A stretch of 64,000 nucleotides of DNA from positions 2,056,615 to 2,120,614 of the forward strand of contig JACAXG010000034.1 in the NCBI GenBank assembly GCA_018881555.1, written 5' to 3'. The stretch's first letter is position 1. Each line of letters opens with the position of its first letter. Under the pieces are notes generated by a model, which saw only the letters and a list, made by a program, of their open reading frames with translations, did no database searches and was not told where the DNA came from. Position numbers and translations under genes: made by a program. This document shows, piece by piece, positions 26,191 through 38,900 of the stretch. The stretch comes from Amblyornis subalaris (Eukaryota > Chordata > Aves > Passeriformes > Ptilonorhynchidae).

Positions 26191-26281
26191 TACATATATA
26201 TAAAACTATATATGTGTTTGTGTGTATATATAAAAATACATATATACATATATATATATACACACACACACACATATATAT
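26191..26281. repeat. Compound TA/TG/CA microsatellite with inverted symmetry
   Basis: About 90 bases consist almost entirely of alternating pyrimidine-purine dinucleotides: TA runs, then TG/TA at 26,213-26,232, mixed TA/CA, then TA and CA at 26,251-26,273, and a TA end. The TG-rich left arm is nearly the reverse complement of the CA-rich right arm, so the tract could in principle extrude as a hairpin. It is likely length-polymorphic. The minus-strand frame through it is a translated microsatellite, not a gene. Confidence 0.92.
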
Positions 26282-26289
26282 TTGGAACC

Positions 26290-28300
26290 TACATGGAAAT
26301 AAGATGGACCCTAAGTAGGGTTATTATAGCTAATCCTTGTCAACCGCACTGGTTTCGAGCAAGATTCCAGACAACTTTTCTGAACTGAAGGGCGTATGCT
26401 GAGGTGCAGCATTGCTAAATTCTCTTTTTTTATTAAATTACGGCATAGACTTGTCACACGAAGTTCTCTTCTTTGTTGTTCAATAATCACCAGTATCAGG
26501 AAATAACCTTGATGAATTAATACATGAAATGCCCTCCCCAAAAATTTCAGACACTTATGTAGATTTTCACATGCTTTCTTCAACAACACACATAGCAAAA
26601 AAATAGGAATACTCTTTTATAATTGTAACACATTAGAACATGCATTTGTTGAGATGGCACATTAAAAATGCAGCTTATTAATTATTTAGACTGTTTGGAA
26701 CCATAAAAAATCAAATCCATTTGATTAAATTTCTTCATCAATATAAAAGAAATAATGCAACTACCAGTAACACCTGACTCAATAATGTTTAAAATAGTCT
26801 GTAAAGGACTTCCACTGAGCCCACGAACTGCAGTTCCATCAGTGTGAGTTATGGCTACAAGGACAGCACTAAATTCCCTAAGGCATATCTTAATTGCTTG
26901 ATAAAAAGAAACCCCAAACATCTATCTTAAATGTATGGGTGTGCCAGTCTGGTTTGTCTCCTGTCCATGCCATCTTTGCAAACTGTATAATCCCACCTTT
27001 ACTGTGAGTTTCTCATCTCTGCCCAGTGTTGCCTTTACAGCTTTGGCACAGGAGAAGGTGTCTGTGGCTGTGTCCATCTGCCTCACAGAGTCCATCCCTC
27101 TCACCAAGCAACACTGGGAATGGTGGGGGAGAACGGAAGGGGATGTCTCTGAAATGCAGGTTTCTCTTACTCTGATCACTGACACTGAGGCTGAACAGTT
27201 GGCACAAGATGCTTGGAAAGATATTCTTATCAAGTAACTTCTTCCTTTCTAGTCAGTGCAAGGAAAACACAAAAGCATTGAGGCTACTTTGTGCCACCTT
27301 GCTTTAAATTAGTTTTCATTCCTTGCAGCTGTCTTTCCCAGAGGATAATGCACAGTGATCGTGTATCTACCCCTGTTGTACAGTCTGACTTTACAAAACA
27401 GGCATCCCCTACTCTACAACAAAAGTCAGATTTCAGTTTTCAGTGAGCAGTCATTAATGGCTGGTGTTTAAACAATCACTGTTTAATAAAACAATGTCTC
27501 AGAGAACTCTTCTTCCTCTGAAACCAGCAGTATAAATATTTGGAAAACTTGGTGGGTGTTCTGACTGTAGCAGAAAACTGTGGGAAGAGAAAGACTGAGA
27601 GAAACTGGCAAAGATGATTAATATAAGTTTATGAAATAAATAATGCCTAAGGGTTAGCTGCTGCAAAGATAAATTGCCCCTAGAGGAGACAGATTCTAGT
27701 TATGGAGAAATGAGCTATCACTTTTGGATAGCTTAATTTATAAAAGAAACAAACTTCTGAGCCTAGAATTATTTATAGAGAGATATTACAAGAAATATGT
27801 CTAAGCTGTTAATAATCATGAAAGAGAACAAGGAGGTATAATGGTCAGTTATCTATCAAGAGATAAAGTGGCATGAAATGTATCTTTTTTTTTAAAACAG
27901 TAGACTTTCACACACTAGTTATACAAAAAGAATTTCAAAGGTTGGAATATTTATTCTTCTAGAATTGGTCAGATTATCATATTCATTCCTGATGGCAGCA
28001 TGTAATTTTTAAAAGTACACTGCAGTATGTAGTAGAACAATGCCAATGAGATATGTGAAAATTACCTGAAATGCACATTTTCAAAGGCTACTCATAATAA
28101 TAAGATACTCTCCTAGTCAAAGTAAAAGCTGAAAGCAATATGCTGTGCAGCAGACACGATGCTTTTAATCTATAAAGCATCTCAGTAAAGGTGTCCTTTG
28201 CTCTTGAGCATGAAACAGATCTCCCAGACCCAGGCAGGAGATGCGTGCACTTAGCTAGGCTGAGAGCCTCTCACACACCAAAACACTGCCAGCACTATTT
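26290..28300. other. AT-rich non-coding DNA, no supported gene
   Basis: At 26,922-27,237 both strands are open for about 100 codons over the same DNA. Neither product is recognisable and there is no splice context, so no gene is called. The remainder is AT-rich sequence without named repeats. Confidence 0.65.
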
Positions 28301-28960
28301 TCTTTTACATGAGAAACAAAGACCAGGGTATTAAGAAACCTTCTCTGGAGCACTGCACAGCCACCAAAGCCCTTGGCTCTTTCTCCTCAGCACGTCCAAA
28401 GTGGAGCTGCAATTTGATGGCGAGATGATGTTGTCTTTGTATATGCATATTTCGTGTTGTTGCACAGATGTTGACAGAGTGTTTGTTACAAAAAACATAA
28501 TCAAAATCTTGACGTAGGGTAATGGTTTTTGGGGGAATCAAGCCTCTCAAGCAAGATGGTCAAGTGCTGTCTGGAGGGTGAGAGGAGTCACCATCGCAGT
28601 GGTCCAGCTGGATCAGGAGAGACTCCATGAACTTTCCAGCAGGTCAGCTATTCTGGCTGTGGGAGTATTCTGTCGTGGAGGGCAATCTGATCTAAGCTCA
28701 AAAACAACAGCTCCTAGTAAACTCCTCAGGCCATCAGTCCCCACAGCTTTCCTTCCCTGCTCCTCAATTCCTTCCCTCTCAAGGAGGTCGAACTCCCAAG
28801 AGAAAGGGGGATAAATCTTCTCCAAGAAACCAGATGTTTCCTCCTTCTCTCCCTATGCCTGGCTGAGGCCAAGGTGGGCAGGGGGGGTTGCCCTGGGGGC
28901 TGTGCAGGAGGGCAGCTCCATCGGCCATGGTGTCTTCTGAAGCCACCCCATGAATAAATG
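28300..28960. other. GC-richer island with a G-run cluster
   Basis: This stretch is distinctly richer in G and C than the flanks, most strongly from 28,570 to 28,940. It contains pyrimidine-rich and G-rich segments and a G-quadruplex-type motif at 28,876-28,899. Open frames lie on both strands (28,305-28,550 minus, 28,578-28,814 plus, 28,613-28,825 minus, 28,726-28,989 minus) without recognisable domains. CpG is sparse, so it is not an obvious CpG-island promoter. An AATAAA lies near 28,950, close to the right edge. An old LTR or other repeat fragment, or an untranslated exon, remain possible. Confidence 0.4.
28876..28899 (+). other. Potential G-quadruplex motif
   Basis: G-runs at 28,876-28,878, 28,881-28,887 and 28,895-28,899 satisfy the pattern of four runs of three or more G with loops of 1-7 bases, because the seven-G run can supply two of the four. 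The longest loop is seven bases and contains C residues, so stability is uncertain. Confidence 0.6.
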
Positions 28961-31900
28961 CAGGGATTCAGCTCCTCAGTCTGTTGCATTTTGGAGCATT
29001 TAATTTCTTAATACATTAAAAATAAAACAATGAGTAGCTGACAAGTTGTTTTAGCATAATTGCCTAAGGTTATTACCATTCTGTCTGACAAAATTAGGGA
29101 AAAGTGTAGTCATTGCTGAAGGGAAAAAGCGGTCAAATTGCAAAAAGCTCGTGATAGCAAGTTAGTTCGTGATAAAAATGTTAAACCTGAATTATTTTGC
29201 AAGACACTTTCCCCAATATTCATGACCAATTTCAAAACAAAATGGGCCAGTGTGTGTCCATATGAAAACACAGAGGTTGAAAACACAATGCAGCAACACA
29301 GATGTCACAGTAGAGGACTTCACTGACCTTTAAGTAATAAAAGCATAGCCTTTTACTTTAATAGACTCTGGCATTATTATAATTCTGCCCTGGTTAACCA
29401 CAAAATGTGAGTTATTACATGTTTTAACCAGGTCAGCTCTGTTAGGATCAGGATTTTAAAGCAACCACAAAGAACTTCAGTAGATTACACAAATCATATG
29501 CAGGATTTGATAAGTCTGAACAGCAAAAATAATTATTGAGTCCTTTTAAAGGACTTGTGAATGTGAAGTGCGAATGTAACGATTATATTAAAGTCAAAGA
29601 ATAGAAAAAGATTTGAGGATTATTTCTTGAGCTCCTTGAAGTAAATTTTCTTTTCCCTTTGCAAGCAAGATGACTAGATTAAGACACACCACAGATAATA
29701 CACCTTGCCAGGCAGGCAGCCTCCAACCAGTCATCTCTGCATAGCACACTCTTGCACTGTGTTAAAAAGCAGCTGCAAACACACATGCTAAGGGAATCAC
29801 AGTCACAATCTTCAGCAGATTAATATGTCTTGTTTGATGCATTAGGAAGGCAAAAGTTCAACTCTCAGTCAGATTCTGAGACACATTCTTGTTATTTACA
29901 GTTCCTGGTGTTACCATTTGCCACACCAAACAGCCCTACTGGAAGTAGCCCTCCCAGTGATTAGAAAATTGAAGTAACTTTAAATCTTGAATCCCACCCC
30001 TCCATGGCTTGCATTAACGATTTGCTTAGATTAGCCTGCTGTGCCGCATCACAACCCAGCACCACCTCTGTCATCTCTGCAAACTCTGCTGCCACAGGGT
30101 GCTGAGAAACACCCTTGGTAACTGATGCAGGAAGAAAGCAGAGGAAAAAAATATGTTCTGACACAGAACACATTCATACAGCACATATGTTTTACTTCTG
30201 GAAAGTAAACACCACCATGTTCTCATGGGTGAGAGAATCCCTTTAGTGTGAGTGCAATGAAGCTAAGTAATAAAACAGGATTTGGCACTTTGCTTTGCTG
30301 AAAAACCTATATTTCCTACTAAATCAACACAACAAGTCAATGCACAGGTTCCATAGGTGATTAAGAGCATCTCAGCCTGGGGTCAGAAAACTCAGTGTGT
30401 TACTATACTAAGGGTGAGGTGAGGAATAGTGTTGAAATAAGTGATAGTTGGAGTAGCTTGGGTACTATTGCAAATTCTGGTTGTGATACAACTAAGTTGT
30501 CATCGTGACAATCACCATATACACAACAAAATAATCCACTGTTTGCAACATCTCCTTCTAGATGAGGCATGTTTTGTTAACTGCTTATCCTCTGTTTGAG
30601 CTGGACACCCTTGGATGCAGTACCTGAAAGCAGGTGCACTGGACTTGTTCCGCCATAAAATTGATGCAAAAGCTATGTTTGTCAAGCACATGTTAAGTCA
30701 AGTGTTTCTGCAGAGTTAAAACCAGAATTCAGTAAAGTTTCATATCATAGCTGAAAAATCAAGACTGTGCAGTAAAACTAGCTGGACAAAAGTGTCATAA
30801 ATTATACATTAAACTACCTGTCTGACAAAAAACCCCAAACCAACAATAAATGATCATTTATGGTGAGTGCTTCCTACTTAAATATTATCTATTACCTCTG
30901 TGCTTTTGCAGCCTGAAAATGCATCTTATCTACCTAGAGTATTTCAATATTCCTTTCAATAATTTTTTTTGAAATACGAAAAAGGAAACAGTGCAGTCAC
31001 AAAGTGCAGTACATTTGAATTAATGAGCAGAAGAGTGTAGAATATCCTTCAAGCTCCCTAATGCTGCCCTTTCAGAAGCAATCCCATATCATGACAAATT
31101 GTACACAGCCACAGCAATCTTTGTTGCACATAAGACCTTTTTTTTGCATTGCTGTCCACACACATTCTGTCCTTGGAGTATGAGACTCAGTGAAATAAGA
31201 AAAAATTCTGAAAAGTAGCAGATTAGAAACAGTGTACATATGGTCCTAAAAGTCATTTATTGCTGATATCTAAAGGACCTGTCTTCCTTCTCTCTTACAC
31301 TTTGGCAATATCTATATGGAAAACTCCCCTAATCTTCACAGCCAGACTAGGCAAAGCCATGCTGCAGATGTCACTTTCTTTCTCGTTCAACCCCTCACAC
31401 TCGAAATGTTTGCCCAGGATATTATCCCACGTTTTATTCCTATAATATCCTTTCTTTTTTACTAGATACATGCAATAATTAAACTTCATTTTCCAGTATG
31501 CAATAGTTCTGTAGAATTGTCACAAAGACCTGAGCTTGAATCACGCCTGTTGTCTTATTGCTTTCCTCAACATCTCCAGCTTTGTCTATAGACACTCTCC
31601 ACATCATACTTATATTTCGTTGAGATCTGAAAAACCCAGTCTGAATTCCAGTATATCCTTGAAGGCAATGTCAAAAGTATGTCAGTGTTATCCTCAGTGT
31701 GGCATCTTTGCCCTTTGAAGGAATTCCTCACCAAAATCAATGAAAATGTATTACAAAAATTATCCTTCATTAAGAGGTCATTGTAAGGGATCCAAAAATG
31801 AAGTGAAGGTACAATGACAATATTGAAAAACTGTCTGTTAGAAAGCTTATTACACCACTGTAGCAGCACCAATATACAGCTCCTTTATCTCCCCACTCCT

Positions 31901-34900
31901 TTCTTATCTGTTTTCTCTCATCTTTTACTTCGCACTCAGGGACAGAATTTCTGTGGTAGAGAATCTAGAAAAGGCCAACCATATTCACCCATACTAACAC
32001 ATAAGCAGAACCCTCAGAGGTTCAGGGAACATTTTCCTGACCTGAACATGCAGGAGGGTGTCCCAAGCAATCCCCATTTCAGCAAAGCAATTAATAAGAA
32101 AAAACAGTCTTGTGGTGCATGCTGATCACTGATCCACAACAGGAAAGGAAAAAAACGGAGAGTTTGCAACTTATTTTCCTTATCATCAGGTCACACAAAG
32201 TAGACAAAGAACAGTCCTAAATAAAAAATTAAAAACTGTACTTATTAGGGGACAAGGAATTTGATCACTGACAGAAAAAGAAATTATTCAGGGAAGCACA
32301 CACACCCTCCTTAAATTAAATAAAAAAATAAATAAAACAAACCATACCAAGCTAACAGTAAGACTAGATTAATTTTTTCACTTTACAGAAGGTGGTAACA
32401 AATACTGCCATGATGGAAAGTTATTTATGATTTCCAGTTCCTTAAACACTTTCTCTTTGGTAGTAAAGCCCAACTGTCGTTGAGTAAGGCTGTGGTATTT
32501 TCACTAACAAAGGTGGTGTATAACAAGCAATTATTAGTACAGTGATAAGACTCAATACATATTACAAGAGAGCTTCAAACATTGAATGAAATGTCAAATT
32601 TTGATAACTGTCTTCCCAAAAAGAATGTTAATGCCATCACTTCTAGAAAAAATTAAACTGCCTGAAAAATCCCTGATTTACTTCATTTGGTAGACTGTGA
32701 AATCCATCAGCACAGCATGCCAGCATCATAGAAAATTAATGTACCATATATTGAAGTGAGAGACCACAATATGTTAAAATTTAATTAAATGGCCATGTTT
32801 CTAGTAAAAGCAAACGAAGAACTATTTTTTATTTGCAGTCACTGACAAGAAAATACTCAGACATGCATGTGAAAATGCATAACAAAGCAACATGCAACAT
32901 ATATTGTCTTTAAATTAGCTTCTTTTCTCTCCAGCTTTTCTCTTCCTGGCAGAGAAGAGTCAAATAGCTGGATGCAAACTCCCTTTATTCTGCATTTTCC
33001 ATGGGTCACCTTGGAATGGCCCCCACTTATTTAGCTGCCTCTTATGTATGACTTCCATGGCATGTAGTTCCTCTTTAGATTGTAGGAAGCATTTACTGGG
33101 GTAGAGTTCAGTGATTTAGAGTTCAATTCAAAGACCATATGTGCAACCAATCCCTGAATATCTTGAATACAAAAAAAAAAAATTCATTCTGAAAAAATAA
33201 TTTTGTGTCCTAAAGCTTCCAGTGCATTCTCTCTCACATTGGAAATATTGAATGTAGCAAGATTAGATTTGTGGAACTGAAAACAAAGAACCATGGAAAA
33301 TGAGTTTCTTGTTTTATGTGTTTAACAAATCCAAATGTGTTTTCATACACTGCAGGCCCTCATTGTAGATGAATATTGCACAAAAACTGAAATAGATTTC
33401 TACTCACACTTTGCTGTCAGTCACCTTCCAGCCTGGCTTGGTCTTACTGCTCATCTCTTCTCCTTTTACTCCCTAAATGGAATATTGAGGAAATTATGTT
33501 AATTTTGTAACTCTGAAGTGTCATACAACAGAACTGAGATAAAATTAGGTTTCTATACTTCCTGTTATCAACCACAGGCATTTTTGCAACATCAAAGCCA
33601 TAAGAGTTTCAGTAGTTAAAAATATTATTGCTGCAATCATTTGTTTACATCTGGTCTTGCATATTCCAAAATTTCCTGATTAGAAAGAAGGAAAATTGTC
33701 TCATATTCTTATTTGTTCATAGGAGTAAGATTAATGCACATAGAAAACCTTTGAATTATGAATAAATGGCCGAGCTTTTTCTAATGCAGGTTATCACTAG
33801 GTAATGGCCATGACCTCTGGTTATAAATTGAAATTCTTTCAAGAACTCCGATGATATTGCCTTAAGATGCCTAGAATGAATTTTTTTTGTTGTCTCTTAG
33901 AGAAAAAGAATGAAGATGCTTTCATATAAAATACTTTTCCATATTCCACATGATGAGAATCCAAAGTCCTGCCATAAATTACCCTTCATTTCTCCCTATC
34001 TTTCAAGCAATGTATGTTGAAAGATTACACCTTTCTTTAGAATTACTTGATATAACCAGAAACCCTTTGGGCTTGATTCTTGGCTCTTAACTAAAAATGC
34101 AGCATGATAACATGGAATGCATGAGTTAAAAGTGTGTTAGTTAAGTACATGTTTTATTAGTAAATACTATTGGTGGCAGCATTAAGTTTTTAATGCATAA
34201 TAATTACAGAATTAAGTTTTCAATTGTTGATGCATGTCTCTAAACCAAATTCGAGAGAAGCCTCAGAAAATGTGAACTGACACTACTTCATTAATTTTGT
34301 AGGTTAATATTCAAATCCAGTACCTAAGTATCAGGTCAGTCGGTCTGTTGCCCCTATTACTGAAACAACTGACAATATTTACAGGGACCATATAAAAGAA
34401 AACACGAATTCCTCCTTCACCCTATTCTCTCATTCAAATGATGTTTGGCTCTGCTGAACAAGATAATTTTTTAAACAAATATTACAGGTTAATATATTCT
34501 TGTGAAATTCAAGCCTTTTTAGAAACAACATCACTTTGTTTTTCTTCACAAATTTCAATTTAGGATGACTGAAACAAGAAGAAAATAACATAAAATAAAT
34601 TGACATGATAATATTGAAAAAATGCATTGCTACTGGCAAATTAAGGAAGAAACAGCACAATTTCACTATTCCCCAATAAACCCGTCAATAATGTGAAAAT
34701 ATTCCTATGCTATATCTAGATTTAGAAAAACATATTTCCTAAAAAATTTTAATCTTTTCTAGGCACCATATTAAAATACTATGAATTTCTAGTGAAAAAC
34801 ATAACGAAGGGGAAAAAAAAAACCCTGAAAACTGAACTTAAGTGTTATTAAAATAATTTTAATTTAGAAATGTGTCTCTGCCAAGAGTCTCATCTTTCAG

Positions 34901-37900
34901 AAACATACATTAGTATTTCAGTTGCTTTAGCTTACTTGTGTTCTACATAAAAATACAATGTCAGAGGAGCAGAAGAGTCAAAGTTTTCACATTTTTATTT
35001 TTAAATTGTACTCTACAGCTGCAGGAAGGGCTGTTATACTCTAATGAGCATCAGCCTTTTGTGTTTGGACATCAGACATAGGGGGGATGATAAAAGGGAT
35101 TGAAAATTCTAGTTACAGCAAGATATGTTGTCTAGCCAAAAATATATTATGCTGCAGTAATGTAAAAAGTGTCCCAGAAGAGCCTTTACATAACTCCTCA
35201 AAAGTCCACTAGCTCCTCTTTCTTAGGGAAAGTTCTATTCTTGAATAGTCTCAAATTAAAATATAAACTTCTGTTTCCTCTTAGAATCTTTTTCAACTTG
35301 ATTTTTCATTTTAAAGGATAAGAAGCCACATTTTAAAATCTCAGATGAGTCCTCTCCTGTCCTCTTTGTATTTGTCTCAAGCAAGTCTGCTGATCTTATT
35401 CTGTTGCAGCTTTTAATCTGTTTGCTTATTTCTTCCTTTTAATTGTGAAGATGTGTCATGTCTTTAGAACATGTTCTAATCTGCATTACTTATTCATTCC
35501 AAAGTATCTATGCATTTCATTTTCCAGAGCAAATACAAAATAAAATAAAATAAACAGCACTGGCATATGCAAAATGGAAATGATGAAGCAGATGATAATT
35601 ATCATTCACCAAAATTGCTGCATGTGACATTCAAAAATTAAGTTTCAAATGCTATCTATTTTGTAATAAAGATCAAATGTATTTATGGTTACTGGGAAAA
35701 CATATACCTCTTGGTTAGATATTGAAAATAAAATTATACTCAAGTAATATCCCACCTATGGGATAATTCATGCCTTTACCCTAAATTAGGTCACATAAAC
35801 CACACAAAAGCTATTTATACAATAAATGCGGAGCTACAGCTCTCTAGACATAATACAAGCTGCCTATAAATTTGCTTTTCTGGTCAATCTAATAAAGCTA
35901 AAGGTCATCAGACAGTGCAGTTCTTTGCCTTGCTTACGGTCTTCTATCACCAGCAGGGTCAATGGTGCATGGACATGAGCAGCTGAAATATTTCACATTG
36001 ACTTAAAAGAGTTGTAGGTGTAGAAACACCTTCTTCAAATTAACATTTAAATGACTTTCCATTGGTACTAACTTCACTAGAAAAGCAAGGAAACAAGAGG
36101 GTGGTAAAACGTCTACAGAACAGCAGACTAAATTTTTACAGATACCTTGTAAATGGCTTTTCACTGTTACAAAAAATCTTAATAACATCCACGTTACAGT
36201 AATTACAAGGTCTTTCCCTTAACTATGATATTGTTCTAACATATTTAATTTAATTTGAATAAAACAAAGTGGGTCTGTTAGAAATAACAAAGACCATAGT
36301 GGATTGTTTCCACCTTTATCTGGTTGACTGCTCTCGCATGATGAATAGCAAATAACTCCTGGTTCAAGCATCAAACAACTCCAGCTTTTGTGATCAAGCA
36401 AAATTTAGAAGAAATTATTACTTGCTCAACTTGAACAAGCTGGGCATGAGTCTTCTTGGGAAGACACAGTGAGAAAGACATGCTAGACAGAGTAGAACTA
36501 TCCAAGACTGATGTTAAATATGGTTTTAAGATTGTCAAAAACTATATTAATGTTAATAACTGAGCACCAGAATGCACCAGGAACCATGAAAGCTTTTGCA
36601 TTTCACACACGCCCCCAGATTGCTGAAGTATATCACAACTAGACTGAAAAAAGACATCTACTAGAGAACTAAAAAAGTCCATATGCTGTGCAGCAGGAAA
36701 TGCTACATTTAATGAAAAAAGTAATAAATGAAACCAGAAGCAAAATGGATACCATTAGCACAGCATAAGGGTCTAACTTAGATGTTTTAAAAAATCACAT
36801 TAGACGAAAAAGTCTCCCAAACCCAAAAACAAAGCGGTAAGAAGAAGCAATCTGACAAAAACGGCAAACAATAACAAAAAAATCCAGTCTCAAGGAACAC
36901 AACTAGAAAATTTAAATTCTGTGAAATACAAGGAACAACTTCAGTATCAAATTTTTGTGTCACTAACTACAGAAGTGCATATAATTTTCCTGGTCATATT
37001 TTAAGAGATTGCACAACATTAAAAAGTTCTACTTCATGCAATTCTATTTCTCATCCACATCATCTATTGTAGCATCAGGTGATCAAACAATTGCAACACC
37101 AGATACCAGACTAATTAATTCCTGATACCCTAATGTTACTTGCTGTGGATCACTAATGATACTACTTTTATCCTGGTGGCATAAAGGTAGCATAAAAACG
37201 GAAAAAAACCTGCTCTACATGAAAGGCAATGTTTTGAGCCAGAGAGAAAACACCATATGGAAAATTGTTTTCTTCTGCGTCATCATCAAACAATTTCTAA
37301 ATTATGTTAAAAGCTTCTTATGATTCAGAGATTATTTTTATAGACATTCATATACATTCAGGCACTCCTACATTCTTCATGCAATTGCTAATCAGTTATT
37401 TATTTTAATTATTAATCACATATTTTGTTAAATTGCTAGTACACCTTGTTTTTTGTAGACACTAGCACAAATTTGGACATAAAAATTCCACAAACATTTA
37501 TTAGAAGAGTTTTCTGCACCTTGTACGAGACACATCTTTTATCTGTAACCCATTCATTAGGTCCATATTAGATTTTTCACCCACTTAACATCAGAGCATG
37601 AAACTTTAATATCTGTTCAGCATTTTTCTGAATGCTTCCCTCAATCTATTTTGTTAAGCTGGATGAAGTTAGTCTGTATTTAATCTTTTATTTGACCATA
37701 AGAATTTTTTAAGTTTTCTGTCAGAAAACAGAAAAATAGCAGGTTGGCTTTACTTTACGTTTCCCCTGAAATAATCAAAATAAAGATTTAGGGCTTGTGT
37801 AGACACCTGAAGAAAACAGACATATTTGCAAGAGTCTTCAGATCCCAGCAGTTCCTATTTTGCTTCGATGTTACAAAAGCTATTGAAAATTTTGATCATT

Positions 37901-38540
37901 CCAATTCAACATCTAGAGACAATAGAAACACAGATTACAAAATTCAATGAAGTACTACTTGTAGGTTTTTTCATGTTAGGTAGAATACAGATAAAAAGAA
38001 AATTAAATAAAGCACTACTTTTCATGGAATAGTGTGTGTAGCTACAAAGGATTGTAATCAAAATAGGTTATTTTTTGTTCTTGAATTAGTTATGAAACTG
38101 TGGTGGCACACCACAACCATACAGCAATAATGAACTCTCACAAAATGGTGCTCTGTGGGGGCAGAAAAGTTTTTGTGGTCGAAACAACAGCAGTTTATTT
38201 GGAGACAAAACTAATTTTCTTCTTGGTTGTTCACTCCCCTCTTTCTTTTTCTTTTAACTTTACCATTGGAAGTGGAAAATGCTTTTCAAATTCAATGTCA
38301 CCATTAAAGAATATTCAAGTTTCTACACTACTTTTATACTTCAGATTAGATTTATTGTCTTCTTTTTTATGCTTCTGTGAATATAAATTGTGTTCTAACT
38401 AAAAAAAAACACAACAAAAAGCATTTGTAACCTAAATAATAGCATGACCAGGAAACATGCAGCTGTTTATTTATCATAAAAATTCTTAGAAAATTGTTTT
38501 CAATTAGGTGAATTCATTATAATCTGCAATAGATATTTAT
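28961..38540. other. AT-rich non-coding DNA, no gene seen
   Basis: Nearly 10 kb without a supported gene. Open frames are at most about 103 codons (for example 31,567-31,872 minus and 31,814-32,125 plus, which overlap on opposite strands). Minor structure includes a 17-bp palindrome at 29,539-29,555 (8-bp arms around one base), an A12 run at 33,171-33,182 and an AAAAT-type stretch near 35,538-35,553. I recognise no CR1 or LTR segment here. Confidence 0.7.
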
Positions 38541-38543
38541 AGT

Positions 38544-38607
38544 TGCTCATACTGCAGGTGGTATCTTGGTGGTATCTATGGCTGATCATACTGTGGGTGG
38601 TATCTTA
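38544..38607. repeat. Imperfect short duplication
   Basis: The segment from 38,544 reads CATACTG, then a GGTGGTATCTT core, and recurs from 38,581 with two substitutions and an inserted GAT. A second GGTGGTATCT core also lies inside the first unit. The pattern is a local tandem duplication of about 36 bases with a nested partial copy. Confidence 0.7.
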
Positions 38608-38659
38608 CTTAATTTTCATATGAATAGATTTCAGGCTGGTTGTTACTTCAACCAAATCT

Positions 38660-38900
38660 TCTGTCATTAAGTGTAAAATGCTAGACAATGTCATTAGTGC
38701 AATTAATTAGGCAGTTAATGCATTGTGAGGAGGATATTCAATTATATCCCAATGGAATTGCATACCATGAGTGTCATAACCAGGTCAGTTTGAAATGCTT
38801 GTATCTGTCATTACAACATCATTCAGTGCAACAGAGAGGCTGAACTAAATCATCCAGTGAATATTCAGCCACTAATTTCCTGTTTCAGCCTTGTCTGACA
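38660..38900. promoter_or_regulatory. Candidate regulatory patch (homeodomain motifs)
   Basis: AATTAATTAG at 38,701-38,710 is a homeodomain-type palindromic core, followed by a TTAATGCATTG stretch. About 200 bases of complex, non-repetitive sequence with several CATTA/TAATG cores surround it. The texture is like conserved non-coding DNA; conservation was not tested and these motifs are common. Confidence 0.2.

Noticed and set aside
26087..26275. Minus-strand frame rich in Tyr, Ile, Cys and Val
   Set aside because: It translates the TA/TG/CA microsatellite.
26922..27237. About 100-codon frames open on both strands
   Set aside because: Neither translation is recognisable, and overlap on opposite strands is better explained by chance and local composition.
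28560..28960. Solo LTR ending near the AATAAA at about 28,950
   Set aside because: No terminal TG...CA pair with target duplication could be identified, and no known LTR family was recognised.
28726..28989. 87-codon Arg/Pro-rich frame on -
   Set aside because: Its composition reflects the GC-richer island; no family match and competing frames on the other strand.
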